Shown one piece after another: positions 17,005 to 25,104 of a stretch of 64,000 nt of DNA (the first letter of the stretch is position 1; every line of letters starts with the position of its first letter). The stretch covers positions 248,001 through 312,000 of the forward strand of contig NZ_BMUL01000007.1 in the NCBI RefSeq assembly GCF_014650175.1, in the 5' to 3' direction. This DNA comes from Streptomyces termitum. Its GTDB lineage: Bacteria > Actinomycetota > Actinomycetes > Streptomycetales > Streptomycetaceae. Made by a program: the position numbers and the translations under genes. The notes under the pieces are model-generated. The model was not told where the DNA came from and did no database searches. It saw only the letters and a program-made list of their open reading frames with translations.

Positions 17005-18417
17005 GTGACGACGTTCGAGAAACCGGTCAGGGTGCACGCCTTTTGCGACGACTCCCTCGGGGAGCACGACGCCGTCGGCCTCGCCGGGGCGATCCGGCGG
17101 GGCGAGGTGAGCGCCGCCGAGGCCGCCCGGGACGCGACCGCCCGCCTCCGCGCCGTCGCCGAGCTGAACGCGGTGGAGGTCCCGCTCGACCCGCCCGCCC
17201 TCGGCGGCGCCCGCGGCGGCGTCTTCGCCGGGGTCCCCACCCTGGTCAAGGACAACACCGACTACGCGGGCCTGCCCACCGGCCACGGCAGCGCCGCCTT
17301 CACGCCCCGGCCCGCCCGGCGGCACGCCCCCTTCGTCCGCCAGCTCCTCTCCACCGGTGTCACGGTGCTCGGCAAGACCCGGCTGCCGGAGTTCGGCTTC
17401 AGCCCGAGCACCGAGTACGAGGACGCCGCCCCGGTCCGCAATCCGTGGCACACCGGCCACTCGGCGGGCGGCTCCTCCGGCGGTGCCGCCGCGCTCGTCG
17501 CCGCCGGGGCCGTCCCGCTGGCCCACGCCAACGACGGCGGCGGCTCCATCCGGATCCCCGCCGCCTGCTGCGGACTCGTCGGCCTCAAGCCCACCCGGGG
17601 CCGGGTCGCCGGGAACGACCAGAGCCGGCACCTGCCCATCGACCTGGTCACCGACGGCGTCGTCACCCGCACCGTCCGGGACTCCGCCGCCTTCCTCGCC
17701 GCCGCCGAACGCCACCTGCGCTCCCCGAAGCTGCCGCCGGTCGGCCTGGTCGAGGGCCCCTCGGGGCGCCGCCTGCGGGTCGGCTTCCTGCACGACTCGC
17801 CGGCCGGTGTCCCCTGCGACGACGACACCCGCGCCGCCGTCACCGCCACGGCCGACGCCCTGCGGGGCCTCGGCCACCGCGTCGAACCCGTCGGGATGGA
17901 CCTCGACCCGCGCTTCACGGAGGACTTCCTCACCTACTGGGGGATGCTCTCCTTCCTCCTCGGCGCCACCGGCCGCACCCTCGGCGAGGGCTTCGACCGC
18001 CACCGCATGGACGGCCTCAGCCGCGGTCTGCGCGAGGAGTACGTGAAGCGGTGGCGGGACACCCCCGGCGTGGTGCGGCGCCTCAAGCGCGCCAGGGAGG
18101 GGTACGCGGCGGCCTTCCGGGGCCTCGACCTCGTCCTCACCCCGGTCCTGGCGCACCCCGCGCCCGCGCTCGGGCACCTCGCCCCGACCGTCCCGTACGC
18201 CACCCTGGTCGAGCGGATCCTCGCGTACGTCGCCTACACGCCGATCGACAACGTCGTCGGCACCCCGTCGCTCTCGCTGCCCAGCCCGCACGCCACCGCC
18301 GCCGGACTGCCGGTCGGCGTGCTCCTCTCGGGGCGGCCGGGCAGTGAACGCACCCTGCTGGAGGCCGCGTTCGCCCTGGAGGCGGAACGCCCCCTCCGCC
18401 GCATCCAGGACGTATGA
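17005..18417 (+). CDS. Amidase (amidase-signature family)
   Basis: A 470-residue amidase with the full Ser-cisSer-Lys triad: Lys82 in V-K-D-N, cis-Ser157 in G-G-S-S-G-G and nucleophile Ser181 in D-G-G-G-S-I-R-I-P. The family hydrolyses a carboxamide, with very variable substrates; aryl or aliphatic amides are likely here because no GatB/GatC partner is nearby. It is transcribed away from the ribbon-helix-helix operon, so its promoter must lie near or inside the repeat array, which suggests co-regulation. The start GTG 17005 has only a weak ribosome site. Confidence 0.88.
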   Translation: MTTFEKPVRVHAFCDDSLGEHDAVGLAGAIRRGEVSAAEAARDATARLRAVAELNAVEVPLDPPALGGARGGVFAGVPTLVKDNTDYAGLPTGHGSAAFTPRPARRHAPFVRQLLSTGVTVLGKTRLPEFGFSPSTEYEDAAPVRNPWHTGHSAGGSSGGAAALVAAGAVPLAHANDGGGSIRIPAACCGLVGLKPTRGRVAGNDQSRHLPIDLVTDGVVTRTVRDSAAFLAAAERHLRSPKLPPVGLVEGPSGRRLRVGFLHDSPAGVPCDDDTRAAVTATADALRGLGHRVEPVGMDLDPRFTEDFLTYWGMLSFLLGATGRTLGEGFDRHRMDGLSRGLREEYVKRWRDTPGVVRRLKRAREGYAAAFRGLDLVLTPVLAHPAPALGHLAPTVPYATLVERILAYVAYTPIDNVVGTPSLSLPSPHATAAGLPVGVLLSGRPGSERTLLEAAFALEAERPLRRIQDV

Positions 18418-18439
18418 CCGGAAGGCGGCGGAGGGGGCG
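18388..18439. terminator. Stem-loop overlapping the amidase 3' end
   Basis: A perfect 15-bp inverted repeat (18388-18402 with 18425-18439) surrounds a 22-base loop. The left arm lies in the last amidase codons and the right arm in the gap to the convergent gene, so it could terminate either transcript. Confidence 0.55.
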
Positions 18440-18459
18440 CGGGGAAGGGGCGGCGCGGA

Positions 18460-19881
18460 TCAGTGGCGCTGCCTGCGGCGGCGGCTCAGCACGAGGAAGC
18501 CGCCGCCCAGGGCGGCCAGCGCGGCGGCGCCGCCGAGGTACGGGCCGAACTGCGCGCCCGTGGTGGCCAGCGAGCCGTCCTCGTCGCCCGGCGCCGGGGC
18601 CGGGGCGCCCGGCGTGGTGCTCTGCGAGGAGGACGGGGCGGGCTCCGTGGCGCCAGGCGCGGGCGGGGTGGCGCCGCCGCCCTCCGGGGTCGTCGGGGCG
18701 GGCGCGGGCGGGGTGGTCGCCTCGCCGGGCGGCGGGGTCGTGCCCGCCGGCGTGGTCGGCTCCGGCGGGGCGGGCGTGCCGGTCGGGGTGCCCGGCTTCG
18801 GCGGCTTCGGCACGCAGGTGAACGAAGGGGAGCCGTTCCACGGGTAGTTGTGCGTCTCGTTGCCCGAGCCGTGGGTGCGCAGGTCGCCGCCGACGTAGAC
18901 GCGGCCGTTGGTGCTCGCGGTCAGGTCCGCCGACGCCTCGGGGGCCAGGATCGAGCCCATGAAGTTGCCGCCGCCGCCGAGGCGGAGCGACTTGGTGCCC
19001 TTGAAGTTGTAGAGGATGCGGGAGGCGGCCTCGCCGAACTTCGGGGAGGAGTAGACGTCCACCCGGTCGTCGTTGAAGCCGACCGCCATCGGGTCGACCG
19101 AGACGGTGCCCCCGCCCGCCACGTTGACCAGCACCGACACCCCGGCGGGGATCTTCTTGAAGAGGAAGGTCGAGGCGCCGTCGAGGTCGGCCGCCGGGAG
19201 GTCGAAGACCTGGGTGCCGGTGCTGGTGCCGGTGCCGGAGCCGCCGGTGAAGGTGACGGTGCCGCCCGAGCGGACCGCGGTGCCGGTGGCGGGCAGGGCG
19301 CCGAGCCGGGCCGACTCGTCGCGGACCAGGGTGCCGAAGGAGTCGTACGGGGCCAGCGCCGCGCGGGCGCCGGTGCCGGAGGAGCGGGAGCCGCCGTTGG
19401 TCTCCAGCCGGCCCTTCTCGTCGATCTTGCCGCCGACCTGGACCGAGCCGCCGTAGCGCGGACCCGCGGTCAGGCCGTGGCCGACGTCGACGGTGGTGCC
19501 GGACGCGATGCCGAGGTCGCCGCCGACGGCCAGCATCAGCGCGCCGGACTCGGGCAGGATGCCCGAACCCGCGCCGACCCGGCCGACGTTGAAGACGCCG
19601 CCGGACGCCTTGGCGAAGGTGGCGTCGCCGCCGACGACGAGCAGGCCCTCGGCCTCCGCCGTCCCGCCGTCGGCGGTGTAGTCGCCGCCCGCGTACAGGG
19701 CCACGTTGGCGTCGGTGAAGCGGGGGACCTGGCCGATGCCGGGCTCCTGGCCCGGTACGGGGCAGGACGTGGCGCGGTCGGCGGTGAGGGCCGTCACGGG
19801 GGCGGCGTGGGCGGTCGCGGGGACGGCGGCGATGCCGAGGGCGAGGCCCAGGGCCGCGGTGGCGGCGGGGGTGCGGTGCAT
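18460..19881 (-). CDS. Choice-of-anchor-A family surface protein with LAxTG sorting signal
   Basis: A 473-residue exported protein. A Sec signal peptide ends at about A-H-A-A (residue 27). A beta-rich choice-of-anchor-A domain follows, with the repeated phrases Y-A-G-G-D-Y, V-V-G-G-D-A, A-V-G-G-D-L and Y-V-G-G-D-L. A Pro/Thr-rich stalk (about 360-430) leads to L-A-T-T-G at 438-442, a hydrophobic helix and a basic tail R-R-R-R-Q-R-H. LAxTG with this layout is the substrate signal of class E sortases of Streptomyces, so the protein should be covalently fixed to the cell wall. No sortase gene is in the window. Ligand unknown. Confidence 0.85.
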   Translation of the reverse strand: MHRTPAATAALGLALGIAAVPATAHAAPVTALTADRATSCPVPGQEPGIGQVPRFTDANVALYAGGDYTADGGTAEAEGLLVVGGDATFAKASGGVFNVGRVGAGSGILPESGALMLAVGGDLGIASGTTVDVGHGLTAGPRYGGSVQVGGKIDEKGRLETNGGSRSSGTGARAALAPYDSFGTLVRDESARLGALPATGTAVRSGGTVTFTGGSGTGTSTGTQVFDLPAADLDGASTFLFKKIPAGVSVLVNVAGGGTVSVDPMAVGFNDDRVDVYSSPKFGEAASRILYNFKGTKSLRLGGGGNFMGSILAPEASADLTASTNGRVYVGGDLRTHGSGNETHNYPWNGSPSFTCVPKPPKPGTPTGTPAPPEPTTPAGTTPPPGEATTPPAPAPTTPEGGGATPPAPGATEPAPSSSQSTTPGAPAPAPGDEDGSLATTGAQFGPYLGGAAALAALGGGFLVLSRRRRQRH

Positions 19882-19962
19882 GGGTGTTCCGTTTCGCTTT
19901 TCTCGTGGGGGCGGAAGACGGGTGGGGGCGGAAGAAGGACGGGGCGGCGGGGCCGCGAGGGG

Positions 19963-20856
19963 TCAGCGGACCAGGTCGCGCAGGGCCGCGAGGGTCAGCG
20001 GGCCGCACACGCCCGACCGCTCCCGCAGGCCCAGGGCCCACTGGAAGCGGCGCACGGACTGGGCGAGGGAGTCGGAGAACCAGCCGTCGACGGGCCCCCG
20101 GTACAGCCCGAGCGTCCGGAGCGCGCGCTGCACGTCGGCGACGTCCGGCCCGCTGCTGCCGACCCGGAGGCCGTCCGACGGCCGGTCCCAGCCGTGGCCC
20201 TTGTCCCGGTCGTGGCCCTTGTCCCGGTCGTGGGCCGGGGGCGCGGGCGGAGTGGACGGGGGCGGTGCCGGGCGGGTCGGGGGGACCCGTGCCGGGGGCG
20301 CGGTGGTGACCGGCGCGGTGGGCGGGGCCGCGGGCGGCGCGCTCGTGGCCGGTGCGGAGGGGGTCCGCGCGGGCGGCGCGGCGGTGGTGGTCCGCGCCGG
20401 GGCGGCGCGGACCGCCGCGGTCGCGGTGGGCGTCGCGGCGGGGGTACGGGTGGGGGCGCCGGTCGCGGTGGGCGCGGCGCCCGTGCCCGCGGGAGTCGGG
20501 CCGGACGGCGGCGGGGGCAGGTCGGGCATCGCGAGGGTGGTGCCGGAGAGGGCGGGCGAGGCCGGCTGGGCGGCCAGGTAGACCGGGAGCGCGGCGCCGG
20601 CCCCGGCCGCCAGCACGGTCACGATCAGGGGCGGGAGCGACAGGCCGCCGCGCCGGGCCGAGGGCCGGGCGGCGTGCCGGGGAGCCCGGGGTGCGGCGTC
20701 GGACGGCGGGGCGGCGTCGAAGAGTTCGACGTCCTGCTCGCGCACTCCGGCTCCGGCGCGGTCCGGGCCCGCGACCACGCCGAAGACGTGTCGCGGGGGA
20801 GTGGGTTCGGGGGCGACCGGAGTGACTGCTGTGGTCAGGGCAGTCCTGTGGCGCAT
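19963..20856 (-). CDS. Membrane-anchored peptidoglycan-binding protein
   Basis: A 297-residue protein from the ATG at 20856. A cytoplasmic N-terminus of about 70 residues precedes one transmembrane helix (L-P-P-L-I-V-T-V-L-A), then a long Pro/Ala/Thr linker and a short D-R-D-K-G-H repeat. The C-terminal peptidoglycan-binding domain 1 is marked by L-R-V-G-S-S-G-P-D-V, V-Q-R-A-L and Y-R-G-P-V-D-G-W-F-S. This is a type II membrane protein holding a wall-binding domain outside. With the LAxTG protein just downstream on the same strand it forms a small cell-envelope pair. A Crp-like palindrome lies about 165 bp upstream. Confidence 0.8.
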   Translation of the reverse strand: MRHRTALTTAVTPVAPEPTPPRHVFGVVAGPDRAGAGVREQDVELFDAAPPSDAAPRAPRHAARPSARRGGLSLPPLIVTVLAAGAGAALPVYLAAQPASPALSGTTLAMPDLPPPPSGPTPAGTGAAPTATGAPTRTPAATPTATAAVRAAPARTTTAAPPARTPSAPATSAPPAAPPTAPVTTAPPARVPPTRPAPPPSTPPAPPAHDRDKGHDRDKGHGWDRPSDGLRVGSSGPDVADVQRALRTLGLYRGPVDGWFSDSLAQSVRRFQWALGLRERSGVCGPLTLAALRDLVR

Positions 20857-21019
20857 CAAAGGGCTCCAGTTGAGGGGAAACCGTGAGGGATGCGGAGAAG
20901 CCGTGGAGGGGCGGCGAATCCAGGGAGAGTTTGAGTCCCGGTCAAAGTAAGCGTCAACTGTGCGCGATACGGGTGAATCAGGGAGCTGCGGAACTTGTCT
21001 CCTTAAACGGTCCTTAACC

Positions 21020-21035
21020 TGTGATGCACCTCACA
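21020..21035. promoter_or_regulatory. Crp-like palindrome TGTGA-N6-TCACA
   Basis: An exact TGTGA/TCACA inverted repeat with a 6-base centre lies 164 bp before the peptidoglycan-binding protein gene. It matches the classic cAMP-receptor-protein consensus. Streptomyces has a Crp homologue with a related motif, so this is a candidate site rather than a proven one. Confidence 0.4.
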
Positions 21036-21069
21036 TCAGGATGCCGGTTCCGGGCCGGGACGCGACGAA

Positions 21070-21118
21070 GGGGCGGGCCCCGCGCAGGACACGTGACGTC
21101 CTGCGCGGGGCCCGCCCC
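21070..21118 (-). terminator. Strong stem-loop ending the oligopeptide ABC operon
   Basis: A perfect 21-bp GC-rich inverted repeat (21070-21090 with 21098-21118, 7-base loop) begins 15 bp beyond the stop codon of the last ABC gene. It is the longest perfect hairpin found in the window. Confidence 0.85.
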
Positions 21119-21133
21119 CGACCGCCTCCCGGC

Positions 21134-22132
21134 TCAGCCCTCCTCCGGGAAGTGGCAGGCCACTTCCCGGGGTTCGCCCGGCGCGAGCAACCGCAGCACC
21201 GGCGCCTCGGTGCGGCAGACGCTCCGCGCCTTCGGGCAGCGCGGGTGGAAGGAGCAGCCCGGCGGCGGCGCCGCCGGACTCGGCGGATCGCCCAGCAGCG
21301 TGATCCGCTCCCGGGTCCGCTCCGCCGCCGGATCCGGCAGCGGCACGGCGGAGAGCAGCGCCCGCGTGTAGGGGTGCGCCGGGGCCCCGTACACCCGGTC
21401 CTTGGCGCCGACCTCCACGATCCGGCCGAGGTACATGACCGCCACCCGGTCGCAGACCCGCTTCACCACCGACAGGTCGTGCGCGACGAAGAGGTAGGCC
21501 AGGCCCAGCTCGCGCTGGAGCCGCTCCATCAGATTGACGATCTGCGCCTGCACCGACACGTCGAGCGCGGAGACCGGCTCGTCGGCGACGACCAGGCGCG
21601 GCCCGGTCGCCAGCGCGCGGGCGATGCCGATGCGCTGGGCCTGCCCGCCGGAGAACTCGTGCGGACGCCGGTCCGCGTGCTCCGGGATCAGCCCGACCAG
21701 CTCCATCAGCTCCAGCGCCCGCTCGCGCGCCCCGGCGGCCGAACTCCCCTGCACCAGCAGCGGATCGGCGATGATCCGGGCCACCGACTGGCGCGGGTTG
21801 AGCGAGGAGTGCGGGTCCTGGAAGACCATCTGGATCTCGCGGCGCAGCGGCTTCAGCGCCCGCTGCGACAGCCGGCCGATCTCCCGCCCGTCGTACTCCA
21901 CGGTGCCGGCGGTCGGTTCGAGCAGCCGGACGATCATCCGGCCGGTGGTCGACTTGCCGCAGCCGGACTCCCCGACCAGCCCCAGGGTCTCGCCCGCCGC
22001 CAGGTCGAAGCTCACCCCGTCCACGGCCCGCACGGGCGCCGAGCGGCGGCGGCCCGGGAAGGTCATGGCGAGGTCCCGCACCCGCAGCAGCGGGGGCGCC
22101 GGATCCTTGGCGGGCGGGCGGATGGCGGTCAC
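21134..22132 (-). CDS. Oligopeptide ABC importer ATPase (OppF/DppF-like)
   Basis: A 332-residue ATP-binding subunit with Walker A G-E-S-G-C-G-K-S-T (54-62), signature F-S-G-G-Q-A-Q-R-I and Walker B L-V-V-A-D-E-P. The C-terminal oligopeptide/dipeptide extension with conserved cysteines (C-S-F-H-P-R-C-P-K-A) is typical and may bind an Fe-S cluster. GTG 22132 overlaps the stop of the preceding ATPase by four bases, so translation is coupled. It is the last gene of the five-gene importer operon. Confidence 0.92.
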   Translation of the reverse strand: MTAIRPPAKDPAPPLLRVRDLAMTFPGRRRSAPVRAVDGVSFDLAAGETLGLVGESGCGKSTTGRMIVRLLEPTAGTVEYDGREIGRLSQRALKPLRREIQMVFQDPHSSLNPRQSVARIIADPLLVQGSSAAGARERALELMELVGLIPEHADRRPHEFSGGQAQRIGIARALATGPRLVVADEPVSALDVSVQAQIVNLMERLQRELGLAYLFVAHDLSVVKRVCDRVAVMYLGRIVEVGAKDRVYGAPAHPYTRALLSAVPLPDPAAERTRERITLLGDPPSPAAPPPGCSFHPRCPKARSVCRTEAPVLRLLAPGEPREVACHFPEEG

Positions 22133-23151
22133 GGGGCGACCCCTTCGTACGCGGGAAAGGCCGGGAAGGCGGCGAAGTGGCAGGCGGCGGTGTGCCCCTC
22201 GGGGCCGCCGAGCGGAGGGCGCTCCCCGGCGCACCGCTCGCGCTCCGCCGGGCTCCCGGCGGCGGCGCGGGCGCAGCGCGGCGCGAAGGCGCAGCCGGGG
22301 GCGGGGTCGAGCAGCGACGGCGGGGACCCGGGGATCGCCCGCAGCGGTACGTCGTCGGGGTCGTCGAGCCGGGGCAGCGAGTCCAGCAGCCCCTGGGTGT
22401 ACGGATGCGCCGGGTGGGCGAACAGGGCGTCCACCGGGGCCTGTTCGGCCGCCCGACCGCCGTACATGACGAGCACCTCGTGGGCGACCCGGGCGACCAC
22501 CCCCAGATCGTGGGTGATCATGACGACGGAGAGCCGCCGCTCCTGCTGGAGCCGGGCGAGCAGGTCGAGGATCTGGGCCTGCACGGTCACGTCGAGGGCG
22601 GTGGTCGGCTCGTCGGCGATGAGCAGGTCCGGCTCGCAGACCAGCGCCATCGCGATCATCACCCGCTGCCGCATGCCGCCGGAGAACTGGTGCGGGTACT
22701 CGCCCACGCGGCGCTTCGGCTCGGGGATGCCGACCTCGGCGAGCGCCTCGACGGCGCGGGCGCGGGCGGCGGCCCGCCGGGTGCCGAAGTGGACCCGGTG
22801 GTGCTCGGCGATCTGCTCGCCGACCGTGTAGTACGGATGGAGGCTGGAGAGCGGGTCCTGGAAGATCATCGCCATCCGGCGGCCGCGCAGCCGGCTCAGC
22901 TCGCGGTCGGGCATGCCGACGAGTTCGCGCCCGTCGAGGGCGACGGAGCCGGTGACCTCGGCCCCGGTGTGCAGGCCCATCACGGCGAGCGAGGTCACCG
23001 ACTTGCCGGAGCCGGACTCGCCGACGATGCCGAGGGTGCGGCCGTGCGGCACGTCGAAGGAGAGCCCGTCCACGGCCCGGACGGGGCCGCGCGGGGTGCG
23101 GAAGGTGACGCCGAGGTCCCGCACGGTCAGCAGCGGTTCGGGGGCGGCCAT
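22129..23151 (-). CDS. Oligopeptide ABC importer ATPase (OppD/DppD-like)
   Basis: A 340-residue ATPase with Walker A at 44-51 (G-E-S-G-S-G-K-S), signature F-S-G-G-M-R-Q-R-V, Walker B L-L-I-A-D-E-P-T and H-loop T-H-D-L-G. The C-terminus has the family cysteine cluster (P-G-C-A-F-A-P-R-C). Its ATG shares one base with the stop codon of the upstream permease. It pairs with the OppF-like subunit to drive import. Confidence 0.92.
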   Translation of the reverse strand: MAAPEPLLTVRDLGVTFRTPRGPVRAVDGLSFDVPHGRTLGIVGESGSGKSVTSLAVMGLHTGAEVTGSVALDGRELVGMPDRELSRLRGRRMAMIFQDPLSSLHPYYTVGEQIAEHHRVHFGTRRAAARARAVEALAEVGIPEPKRRVGEYPHQFSGGMRQRVMIAMALVCEPDLLIADEPTTALDVTVQAQILDLLARLQQERRLSVVMITHDLGVVARVAHEVLVMYGGRAAEQAPVDALFAHPAHPYTQGLLDSLPRLDDPDDVPLRAIPGSPPSLLDPAPGCAFAPRCARAAAGSPAERERCAGERPPLGGPEGHTAACHFAAFPAFPAYEGVAP

Positions 23152-24137
23152 CAGTACCTCACTCGCGGGTCGACGACGGCGTACAGCAGGTCCACGGCGA
23201 GGTTGGCGACGACGATGAAGGTCGCCGCCAGCAGCGTCACGCCGAGGATGACGGGCTGGTCCCCGGAGGTGAGCGCGCCGTAGAAGAGGCGGCCGACGCC
23301 GGGCAGTCCGAAGAGGGACTCGGTGATGACGGCGCCCGCCAGCAGCCCGCCCAGGTCCATGCCGAAGAGGGTGAGGACCGGCGTCATCCCGGCCCGCAGC
23401 CCGTGCTTGACGACGACCGTGCGGCGCGGCAGCCCCTTGGCGCGGGCGGTGCGGATGTACGGCTCCGCCATCGACTCGATCATCGAACTCCGGCTCTGCC
23501 GGGCGTACATGGCGGCGTACAGGACCGCCAGCGCCACCCACGGCAGGATCAGGTTGGAGGCCCAGCCGAGCGGGTCCGAGGTGAGGGACACGTACTGCGG
23601 GTAGGGCAGCAGCCCGGTGAGCCGGATCAGGCCGTAGATGAGGAGCACGGCGGTGAAGTAGACCGGCAGGGAGGCGGCGGCGACCGCGCCGACCATCAGG
23701 ACCCGGTCGGTGAGGGTGTCCTTGCGGAGCGCGGCCGTCACGCCGGCGGTGAGGCCGAGGGCCAGCCAGAGGACGGCGGCGCCGACCGCGAGCGAGGCGG
23801 AGACCGGCAGCCGGTCGACGAGCAGGTCCCAGACGTTCTCGCTGTTCTCGTACGAGTAGCCCAGGCACGGGAAGTCGCAGCGCAGCGCGTACTGGCCGGT
23901 GCCCATGGTCCGGCCGGTGAAGATGCCGGTGACGAAGTCGGCGAACTGCCGCCACAGCGGGGCGTCCAGGCCCATGTGGGCGCGGATCGCCTCCAGCCGT
24001 TCGTCGCTGCACGCCTTGCCGCAGGCGGCGGCGGCCGGGTCGGAGGGCAGCACGTAGAAGATGGTGAAGGTGACGGCGGCGATGGCGAGGAGGACGCCGA
24101 GGACCCCGAGGAGCCGGCGGCCGAGGTAGAGGATCAC
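23151..24137 (-). CDS. Oligopeptide ABC importer permease (OppB/DppB-like)
   Basis: A 328-residue inner-membrane permease. It starts with the usual hydrophobic helix, has a large extracytoplasmic loop carrying two Cys (D-F-P-C-L-G), and the ATPase-coupling motif around R-T-A-R-A-K-G-L. GTG 24137 overlaps the stop of the OppC-like gene by four bases. The large loop between the first two spans (about residues 35-105) is typical of OppB proteins. Confidence 0.92.
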   Translation of the reverse strand: MILYLGRRLLGVLGVLLAIAAVTFTIFYVLPSDPAAAACGKACSDERLEAIRAHMGLDAPLWRQFADFVTGIFTGRTMGTGQYALRCDFPCLGYSYENSENVWDLLVDRLPVSASLAVGAAVLWLALGLTAGVTAALRKDTLTDRVLMVGAVAAASLPVYFTAVLLIYGLIRLTGLLPYPQYVSLTSDPLGWASNLILPWVALAVLYAAMYARQSRSSMIESMAEPYIRTARAKGLPRRTVVVKHGLRAGMTPVLTLFGMDLGGLLAGAVITESLFGLPGVGRLFYGALTSGDQPVILGVTLLAATFIVVANLAVDLLYAVVDPRVRY

Positions 24138-25072
24138 GAGCGGCTCCCCCGGGGGTCGAGGACGTCGCGCAGCGCGTCGCCGAGGAGGGTGAAGGCCAGC
24201 ACGGTGAGGAAGAGGCAGAAGCTCGGGACGAGGAAGTACATGGGGTCCGTGTCGTAGTAGGCGACGCTCTCGGCGATCATCTGGCCCCAGGACGGGGTCG
24301 GCGGGCGGACGCCGACGCCGAGGTAGCTGAGCGCGGCCTCGGTGGCGATCATGCCGGGGACCAGGAGCGTGGTGTAGGCGATGACGGGTCCCGCGACGCC
24401 CGGCAGGATGTCGCGGGCGAGGATCCGCCAGGGGCCCGCGCCGCCGACCCGGGCCGCGTCGACGTACTCGCGGTGCTTGAGCGAGAGGGTCTGGCCGCGC
24501 ACCACCCGGGCCACGCCGGGCCAGCCGAAGAGGCCGATGACCAGGACCATCAGGAGGATCCGGTTGACGTCCCTGGCCACCGACATCATCGCGATCATGA
24601 AGATGAGGGAGGGGAAGGACATCGTGAGGTCCATCAGCCGGGAGAGCACGGTGTCGGTGCGCCCGCCGAAGTAGCCCGCGGCGATCCCGGCGGTCGTCCC
24701 GGCGAGGACGACGATCGCGGTGGCGGCGAAGGCGATGAGCAGGGAGACCTGGGCGCCGTGCACGACCCGGGCGAACAGGTCGCGGCCGGTGACGGGTTCG
24801 ACGCCGAGCCAGTGCTCGGCGGAGACCCCGCCGAGCGGCCCGAGCGGCAGGCCGCCGAGGTAGGGGTCGACGGCCGACTTGTCGAACTCCTCGGGGCCCC
24901 AGCCGCCCAGCGAGGAGATCAGCGGGGCGGCCGCGGCCATCAGCGCGAAGAGGACGATGACGGCGGCGGCGACCTGGAGCGAGACGCGGCGGCGGAGTTC
25001 GGCGCGGACGAGCCGCCAGGCCCCGCCCCCGTGGGCGGGGGCGGTGGCGGCGGTGGCGGGAGGTGCGGTCAT
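24134..25072 (-). CDS. Oligopeptide ABC importer permease (OppC/DppC-like)
   Basis: A 312-residue permease starting at ATG 25072, with GAAGGA about 12 bases before it. The N-terminal span is followed by the periplasmic segment H-W-L-G-V-E-P-V-T-G-R-D-L-F-A-R, diagnostic for OppC/DppC. The coupling motif R-E-Y-V-D-A-A-R-V-G-G and the C-terminal G-D-A-L-R-D-V-L-D-P-R are also present. The gene starts 32 bp after the substrate-binding protein gene. Confidence 0.92.
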   Translation of the reverse strand: MTAPPATAATAPAHGGGAWRLVRAELRRRVSLQVAAAVIVLFALMAAAAPLISSLGGWGPEEFDKSAVDPYLGGLPLGPLGGVSAEHWLGVEPVTGRDLFARVVHGAQVSLLIAFAATAIVVLAGTTAGIAAGYFGGRTDTVLSRLMDLTMSFPSLIFMIAMMSVARDVNRILLMVLVIGLFGWPGVARVVRGQTLSLKHREYVDAARVGGAGPWRILARDILPGVAGPVIAYTTLLVPGMIATEAALSYLGVGVRPPTPSWGQMIAESVAYYDTDPMYFLVPSFCLFLTVLAFTLLGDALRDVLDPRGSRS

Positions 25073-25104
25073 GGTCGGGGTGTCCTTCGGTCCGTCCGCC
25101 GCTG

